A program made the position numbers and the translations under genes. 64,000 nt of DNA from Cinnamomum chago (taxonomy: Eukaryota; Streptophyta; Magnoliopsida; Laurales; Lauraceae): contig CP142455.1 of assembly GCA_038049695.1 (NCBI GenBank), positions 26,883,501 through 26,947,500 on the forward strand, written 5' to 3'. The notes under the pieces are model-generated. The model was not told the origin of the DNA. It saw nothing but the letters and a program-made list of their open reading frames with translations, and ran no database searches. This document shows positions 57,780 to 64,000 of this stretch, piece after piece; the first letter of the stretch is position 1, and each line of letters begins with the position of its first letter.

Positions 57780-58010
57780 TTCGGCTAGCCGCAGGGCTAA
57801 CTGCAAGAAATCTACAATTTGGTCAGTCTCTGGAAAGTTGATCGCCAGCTAACCGCCAGATTTTGGTTAGCCGAAAGGTGACCGCAATGCCTACCGAAAT
57901 TGAGTCATCAGAAATGAGCTTCTGGAAAGCTAACCGAACTTGGTTCGGCTAGCTGCTAGCCTAATTTCGGCTAGCCACCAGGTAGCCGCCAAGGTAACCA
58001 AACCTAGCCA
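57780..58010. repeat. CGGCTAGCC word cluster in LTR D
   Basis: TTCGGCTAGCC occurs three times (about 57779, 57939 as CGGCTAGCTGC, 57967), with CAGCTAACCGCC and GGTTAGCCG variants. Inside the predicted intron 57475-58892. Confidence 0.7.
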
Positions 58011-59349
58011 AAATATTAATAGTGAGTGAAAATTTCTGGTTGAGTCCAATGGATTTTGGATTTTTACATAGGCTTGGAGTACTTCTTATAAGTATAAGTA
58101 CTCCTCAAATTAGTTTTAAGACTAAACTTCCATGGGTGATAATTACGGGGACTATACATTGCACACATTAAATATAAATGTGATGTCCATCGAGAATAAC
58201 ACGTGCATTTGGAAACCAATGGTTACACCCAAATGGTTGGTTTAGATTTGAGACAAAATTGAGTAGAACCATAAATGAGTAGTAAGACCTCTCATTATAT
58301 CGTATTTCACATTGTTGGGTTCCAATCTAGTGAGATTGGTACTACCGTTATTCTCTTCTCTTGTTATGAAGAGAATTATTGAATTGAATTGAATCGAGAA
58401 ATGATTGATCATTAGAAAGACATTGACTCTTGAGTTTGGCACTACCTAGCTATTGTATTAGAACTCTAAATGAGTTCAATGAATTAATAAATGAAAGAAA
58501 TAACTATTCCTACTGTAGTAGATGGATTTGGGGGCGTTCCAGAGCTCCGTGGTGATGCTAGTTGTCCCTGGCCCGGACACTAGTAAGTCCCACATATTCC
58601 AATCATATCTATGGGTATTGATTGATGCCTTCCGTTTGGAAGATAAATCCTTCCTTTGAGGGAAGATGGTAAATGAGATGAAAGCTATGGTAGTGACCAC
58701 CTTGTACATGTCTGTTGATTAATTCTTAAGTTACATATTGTCATTGTAGGAATTATTTAGACTTGTCTAGAATGGAAATTGTTACTAAATAGATTTGATG
58801 AATTCAGTATATGTACTAACATGTGTTATTACAAGATCTATTTAGATATTATTGAACCGTCATGTTCACTAGTGTTATTGATGGTATTACAGGCCCGATT
58901 GCCATTGCCGGTGCAGCAGCGCCCCCGGCGGCAGCGAAGTAAACCGCTCCGGTTCCTCGAGGAGGTTTAAATGAATGGAATGGCCGGGATACCAATTGAT
59001 ATGGGTATCCGAGTGCGAGAAAGAACTATAATGTTTTGGAAAATTATTTTTGTATAATCATTTTGAAATGTAATTAATTGATATTGTATGGTGTTTTGGA
59101 TATACACTGATTGACAAACTATGATGGAAATGATACATGTATAAGGACTTTATTTTTGCATACATGTAAATCGTAAATTGATATTGTCATATATAATGTT
59201 TCCTCCAAAATTGTGTATTTGACAGGTTTATTGAGAATGTTATCCCTTGTAGATTCCGTTTTAACTTCGGTTAATTCAGAGTTTACGGGAGTAAGTATGG
59301 GCTCAAGGCTCGGGGTTATCGTAATTCGGGCCCGGATCGTGACATATAC

Positions 59350-59699
59350 CCAGAAGGATTAATAACTAGGGAGTCGGGCGAGAAATGAACTAGCTAAACA
59401 ACTAAGCAGTCCCTCTGTCTCTAGTAAATAACCAGATTACCTTTTCTATAAGAATACATTAACGGCCACCTAGCTGAATTAAAGATTTGAATCTTTTGGT
59501 AAATAGGTGGCCAATTAAAGCTTTGATTCTTTGTGTGAAATAATCAGATGATGGGTTCGACATATGGCACATGAACAACTTGACCTTCTCACCTATGACA
59601 TATTTAGGAATCTAATATTTCAAGGTAGATTTTCATCCATTGCTATATTGTCTATTTAAGTTAGATCTATCAACTAAAGATAGTATGCACTAATTAGAA
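59350..59699. other. Unassigned flank with a diverged satellite-like unit
   Basis: From about 59475 the sequence (AATCTTTTGG..., CTTGACCTTCTCACCTATGACATAT, TATCAACTAAAG) resembles a decayed unit of the following tandem array. Confidence 0.45.
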
Positions 59700-60940
59700 A
59701 AGGGTAAAGCCAAGTCTTGAATGCCAAGACCAACAAAATATTACATTAACAAATTGTCCACATTCATTTGTAAAGATAAGGCCAAATCTTGATTAATGAT
59801 TGGACCTTCTCATGTATGATATATATTAGAGGCTACTGTTTCGAGATCATGGGTTAGCAGTATCTATTTATGTTGTATCTATCAGCTAAATCCAATATAC
59901 ATTCATTAGAAAAGATAAGGCCGAATCTTGAACGGTTAGACCTTCTTATTTGTATGAAACTATTTTTTAATATGCATTAATCATCTATTATTGTTGTCTA
60001 TTTAATTTGGCCCAAGCCAAATCTTGAATGCCTAGACCCACAAGATCTTACACTAACATGTCCACATTTATTTGTAAAGATAAGGGAAGATTCTGAATGG
60101 TTGAACCTTCTCATGCATGTTATATTTTGGAGACTATTATTTCGAGGTTCATTTATTAGTGAGTGTTTTCTATTTATATATGTTGGATCTATCAGCTCAA
60201 TCCAATATACATTCATTAGAAAAGATTAGGCAGAATCTTGAACGGCTAGACCTTATTTGTAGGAAACTATTTTTCAATTTGCATAATCATCTATTACCGC
60301 TGTCTTTTTAATTTGGCCCAAGCGAAATCTTAAATGCCTAGACCAACAACATATTAACATCTTGTCCACATTCATTTGTAAAGATATGCCAAATCTTGAA
60401 TGGTTGGACCTTCTCACGTATGCAAATTTTGGAGACTGTTTTTTCGAGGTTCATTCATGGGTTAGTAGTTTCTATTTAGGTTGGATCTATCAGCTCAATC
60501 TAATATAGACATTCATTAAAAAAGATAAGGCCGAATCTTGAATGGCTGGACCTTCTTATTTGTAGGAAACTATTTTCCAATATGCATTAATCATCTATTA
60601 TTGTTGTCTATTTAATTTGGCCCAAGCCAAATCTTGAATGCCTAGACCAACAAGATCTTACAATATTACCAGCTTGTCCACTTTCATTTGTAAAGATAAG
60701 GCCAAATCTTGAATGGTTGGACCTTCTCATGTATGCTATATTCTGGAGACTATTGTTTTGAGGTTCATTCATGGGTCAGTGTTTTTTATTTATATATGTT
60801 GGATCTATCAGCTCAATCCAAAATACATTCAGTAGAAAAGATAAGGTTGAATCTTGAACAGCTAGACCTTCTTATTTGTAGGAATCTATTTTTCAATGTG
60901 CATTAATCATCTATTATTGTTGTCTATTTAATTTGGCCCT
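59700..60940. repeat. Tandem array, about 305-bp unit, four copies
   Basis: The marker AAGCC(A)AATCTTGAATGCC occurs at about 59707, 60014, 60320 and 60624, and the array ends near 60936. Each unit holds three related sub-blocks built on (A/G)AATCTTGAA(T/C)GG(T/C)T(A/G)GACC, so the unit itself looks like a higher-order repeat. No coding sequence is credible; the ORFs at 60117-60311 and 60709-60906 are the same repeat read twice. Confidence 0.82.
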
Positions 60941-61470
60941 ATCACTCTATAGAACATGGCTGGATTTGTTTCATTTTCTAGCCCAGTACAAGTAAAATGA
61001 TTTTGGATTGGTAAATTATATTATTAAAGGCTCAGCTTGCCCTGACATATTTAGCTCAAATGCGCTAATATACCTTGGCTTAAACTTCATGTCAGTGGAA
61101 TGGCACTTAGTCTAAATATTATGTCTGCTTACTAAATAGGATGAGATTCAACATATGAAATTGAAAACTGACCCAGCCGAACGTTGTAGTACATTAAACA
61201 TCTATGTCACCAGGGAGAATCAAGTTTTTTGGGAACTCGTGTGGATAATATAAATCCTCTCGAGATTTTATATACAAAAATTGATATTATAAATATATAT
61301 ATATATATATATATATTACATGAGGCCTCTAAAATTACAATGTGTGAATGATGTTCGCCAAAAATATGCTTAGCTGAATTTATTTGCAACGCTTTTTTAC
61401 GTTTTAGAATTAGTGTTATAAGTAGGAAAGTAGGTCTGCCATAAAAACTGTCTTGTACTCCTTGTCATAA
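60941..61470. other. Unassigned region with AT microsatellite
   Basis: (AT)n tract at about 61290-61316. Nothing else recognised. Its last 10 bases (61461-61470, CTTGTCATAA) are repeated after the next element. Confidence 0.5.
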
Positions 61471-61621
61471 GAGTAGTTCTACCTAGACCGATTTTGGGGA
61501 CCGGATTCTGGCCCGGTCCCCAAAATCCACCCTTGAATCCCAATGTGCGCTGGGATTCAAGGGTGGATTTTGGGGACCGGGCCAAAATCCGGTCCCCAAA
61601 ATCGGTCCAAGTGGACATTCT
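61471..61621. mobile_element. Long-hairpin MITE (MULE-like)
   Basis: Two 57-bp arms (61486-61542 and 61551-61607) are perfect complements except for one position, with an 8-bp loop. Looser complementarity extends to both ends. A 10-bp direct repeat CTTGTCATAA at 61461-61470 and 61622-61631 fits a Mutator-type target duplication (9-11 bp). Each arm also contains its own inverted pair of GATTTTGGGGACCGG, giving a hairpin within a hairpin. No coding capacity. Confidence 0.8.
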
Positions 61622-63723
61622 CTTGTCATAAACTTGGATCGACTTCAAAAAAAATCATTTGGACATGGCCCAATCCTTGTGACGGGAAACTTTATTCAAT
61701 ATCAAAAGTTGGAATGAACACCATGACTTTGTATTCTAGTTCCACAATAAACTGAGCAACATTGGAAAAGGAAATGACTTTCTTCAAATTTCATTTTTCC
61801 AATTAAATTATTAATAAGAATAAAATGATGAGCTCGGCTACTCCTTCCCAATCCTCAATGCTCTTGGATTGGCTTTCTTGTGCTTCGAGGTTTTTTTTTT
61901 CTTTTAGGTTTCAAAAGCGAAACATTGCTAGCGTACTCGGAGAATCGTGAATGCTAAAAGCATTGATCAACTTGCAATGTGAAGATTACTAAGAAGAAGA
62001 AGAGAAAAACCTTATCTCCAAGAACAACCATGAATGGTACTGTGCCACTAAGCATAAATTTTGGGCAAAAATGTAAATCAACGAAAAAGTGTTACATGAG
62101 ATTTGTTATAAATACCCCATATAGTGCCTGCTCCATGTATAGGAACACACAAGATTTACAAGAGTTCCATGGAATGAGAGAGCTAGGGTCCTTCTTGAAT
62201 AAGTACCCTTCTCCCTTGTAGAAAGAGTGAGTCTAATGTGCGCTCTTGTATGAATCTTTTATTCTATTTTGTCATTGTTGTTTGTAACTAGATTTCTATA
62301 GATCTAAAGAGACTCTAATCATGTTTGTAGTATAGATTTTCATTCCCTAAGATAACCCTTCCATTTTCTTTCCATTTGCATAATATTTGCAGATCCATGT
62401 TTGTTCTTGAGATCCATGTGACCATGGTTTATATGTTCGTATGCAAGGTCACATGAAATTTATTTATTTATTTATTTTGAGAATTAGCACTAGCATAGAT
62501 CTAGTCGGTTGATATAACTAGTTTCCAAGAGACAAATACATAAAAATAGTTCTGGTACTGGATTTTATATCTATTAACCTATATTGCCAACATATATCAA
62601 TGAATTAATTAATTTTTATAAGACATCGAAACCCAGATTTGACTTTTAGACTCAGACTCAAGCTATGACTCAATGATATACAAAACTATTAATTAAGATA
62701 TTCAACATCAGATAATTGTAGAATCTGATCAGCAGGAAATAAAGTGATGATTAAGAGGTAGAATCTTTTAATTTGGGAAATTTCTTGGTTAGAAATACTA
62801 CATTTGGATCATGATTTCAACAGTCTTGATCATTAAAATTTCTTTGTTTTGGCTTCTTCCTATGAATGAGGACCCCCTACCCTGTTCTTTCTCCCACTTC
62901 AATACAATTTACTTATAAGCGAAAAAAAAAAGTCTTGATCATTTAACATTGGCTCCACATTAAAACAGAATAGGTTGGGAGATAGAGGGAACACAAATGG
63001 GAAAGTGTAGTCCCATTCTTATCTCGTTGCTGTTTTTTTTTTTTTTTTTTTAATAACAAACTTAAACTTATGGCCATTTCCTTCAATCGATTTATGTTTT
63101 TTATTGAATGTTTATTTGGGTGAAATCTAATTTAACAATTTTGATGGGTCATCCTTTTCAAGATTGAATGTGTTACATCATATAATGTTATTTCTCATTT
63201 CTAATTTAGAAACATTTAAAGCTAGCAAACTTAGTAAAATGCTTGGATGTTTTGAGAAATTAATCTTTTATTTTATTTTCCTTGATTTCCTCATCAATTC
63301 TAATAATTAAGGTTTTCACACAATTGGTTTAGATTTTAAATATTTTTTTCTAAAATCACACCAAACTCATGAAATATTGCATCTTTTTTAGTGGTAAGAA
63401 ACAACAATAGTTGGATAGATAATTGCATGTTATTAAAAGCTATCGTGAACAACTAAGGCCTATGAGATTTAATTTGATGTTTGCCTGTTGAAGATAAATA
63501 GTATATTTTTCATCCTTTTCACTATTCATGACTAAAATATTTGATAGATCTAAACTAAGATTTATTAATTTTTCTCTGAAGTAGATCGTTGCATGAAGAA
63601 ATATATGGACTGAATTCCATCATTCTTACTCATTTCCTTATTCTCATAGTAGATACAAACCATCTTTAACTTTCAAAGCTTCTAAAAATCAATTCCAAAC
63701 CTATCCCATCAAAACGACAAACC
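61622..63723. other. Unassigned region, possible host gene upstream
   Basis: AT-rich. TATAAATACCCC at about 62108 and an 80-aa frame (61979-62221) could belong to a decayed LTR or leader. An A run at 62922-62932 and a T run at 63033-63051 may be retroposon tails. The 150 bp before 63724 are C/T/A-rich, as in plant 5' leaders. Nothing firmly identified. Confidence 0.4.
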
Positions 63724-64000
63724 ATGTATCCTACATTTTCATATTGTAAAGCAGGCACAAACCCACTACCACTGTACAACACCCTCTTTGAACATCTACA
63801 GTCCCAAAACCAAAACCAAATACTTAATAGTAATAATCCAATTTGCTGCTCCATATTACCAAGGAATCAACCAACTATAGAAGCAGTTGCCTCAGTACCC
63901 ATTGTTGGAGAAAGTACATCAGGAAAGAGAGCTAATCAAAGAAAAGGGAATAAGAACTGGAGGGAACTTCTGAATGATGCACAGAAAAAGCTCAGGAGGA
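63724..64000 (+). CDS. Possible host gene, first exon, cut by window end
   Basis: Open from ATG 63724 (context ACAAACCATGTA) to the last base, at least 92 codons without a stop. The frame is also open upstream for a short way after a TAA near 63668. The translation begins MYPTFSYCKAG, has an Asn/Gln-rich middle (LQSQNQNQILNSNN), then a Lys/Arg-rich segment (GKRANQRKGNKNWREL) and ends in QKKLRR at the edge. I do not recognise the family. It carries no retroelement motif, and composition is less AT-biased than its flank, so a host protein, perhaps nucleic-acid-binding by its basic stretch, is possible. A chance ORF cannot be excluded. Confidence 0.4.
   Translation, partial: MYPTFSYCKAGTNPLPLYNTLFEHLQSQNQNQILNSNNPICCSILPRNQPTIEAVASVPIVGESTSGKRANQRKGNKNWRELLNDAQKKLRR

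Larger units (their letters stand above)
50872..59344 (+). mobile_element. Outer Gypsy-type solo LTR D (split by LTR B)
   Basis: Starts TGTTACACACCGACCC and ends CCCGGATCGTGACA, with TATAC at 50867-50871 and 59345-59349. Without insert B it is about 2.49 kb. No primer site or internal region. Architecture parallels A, B and the G1 LTR: leader around 57290-57470, donor-like GTAAGT at 57475, palindrome cluster (57780-58010) and acceptor-like ATTACAG ending at 58892. Confidence 0.9.

Noticed and set aside
60117-60906. Two similar small ORFs in the tandem array
   Set aside because: Same satellite unit read in the same frame; not evidence of coding.
1-64000. tRNA, rRNA, CRISPR or organellar insertions
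   Set aside because: None seen by eye; the repeats present are LTR, minisatellite or satellite type, and the only tRNA-like matches are 12-13-bp primer-binding sites.

Overview
This window is eukaryotic, almost certainly a repeat-dense, AT-rich nuclear segment of a eudicot plant. The evidence is plant-type Ty1/copia and Ty3/gypsy polyproteins, primer sites complementary to initiator tRNA-Met, CACTA, hAT and MULE-like DNA elements, and long LTRs nested in one another. I saw no rRNA, tRNA, CRISPR array or bacterial-type operon by eye. The only candidate host gene is an open reading frame running off the right edge (63724 onward), which I do not recognise.

Layout. (1) 1-2664: truncated reverse-strand Gypsy-type LTR (copy A) inserted in the internal region of a forward Copia-type element E1, whose 3' LTR is 17745-19539. 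(2) 2955-16665: reverse-strand element R1 of the same Copia-type family inserted in E1 (TSD AATCT). Both R1 LTRs carry the same forward solo LTR (F1, TSD TGAAG). R1 encodes a 477-aa coiled-coil/zinc-knuckle protein (11638-13071) and is interrupted by a CACTA element (8161-10648, TSD TGC). A 3.8-kb near-identical direct repeat (2955-6777 and 13172-16987) ends at a microhomology junction. (3) 19784-23572: degenerate Copia element C2 (TSD AACAT). (4) 23.7-29.7 kb: two solo or partial LTRs, a Copia RT relic and unassigned DNA. (5) 29671-48383: old reverse Copia element C3, split by the young non-coding element E2 (31197-38085, TSD AAATG) and by a 5'-truncated Gypsy element G1 (39059-45647), which itself carries a hAT element (40628-41554, TSD CATCCGGG). 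(6) 50872-59344: three solo LTRs nested like dolls, each with an intact 5-bp TSD (TATAC, CGAAT, CTAAT). (7) 59.7-60.9 kb: tandem array with units of about 305 bp. (8) 61471-61621: long hairpin MITE. (9) 63724-64000: possible first exon of a host gene.

Most interesting pattern. Unrelated element classes (Copia LTRs, Gypsy LTRs, CACTA) each carry a GC-rich island in otherwise AT-rich sequence, built from repeated perfect palindromic words: CGGTCGACCG, GGCGGCTAGCCGCC or CGCTCGAGCG. In the Copia LTRs the island lies just upstream of the TATA box. In all four Gypsy-type LTRs it lies inside a predicted LTR intron. The same words recur in unrelated classes, while two related Gypsy LTRs (A and B) carry different words. 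This looks like a modular, exchangeable identity or regulatory tag. The proposal is inference, but the motif pattern is directly visible.
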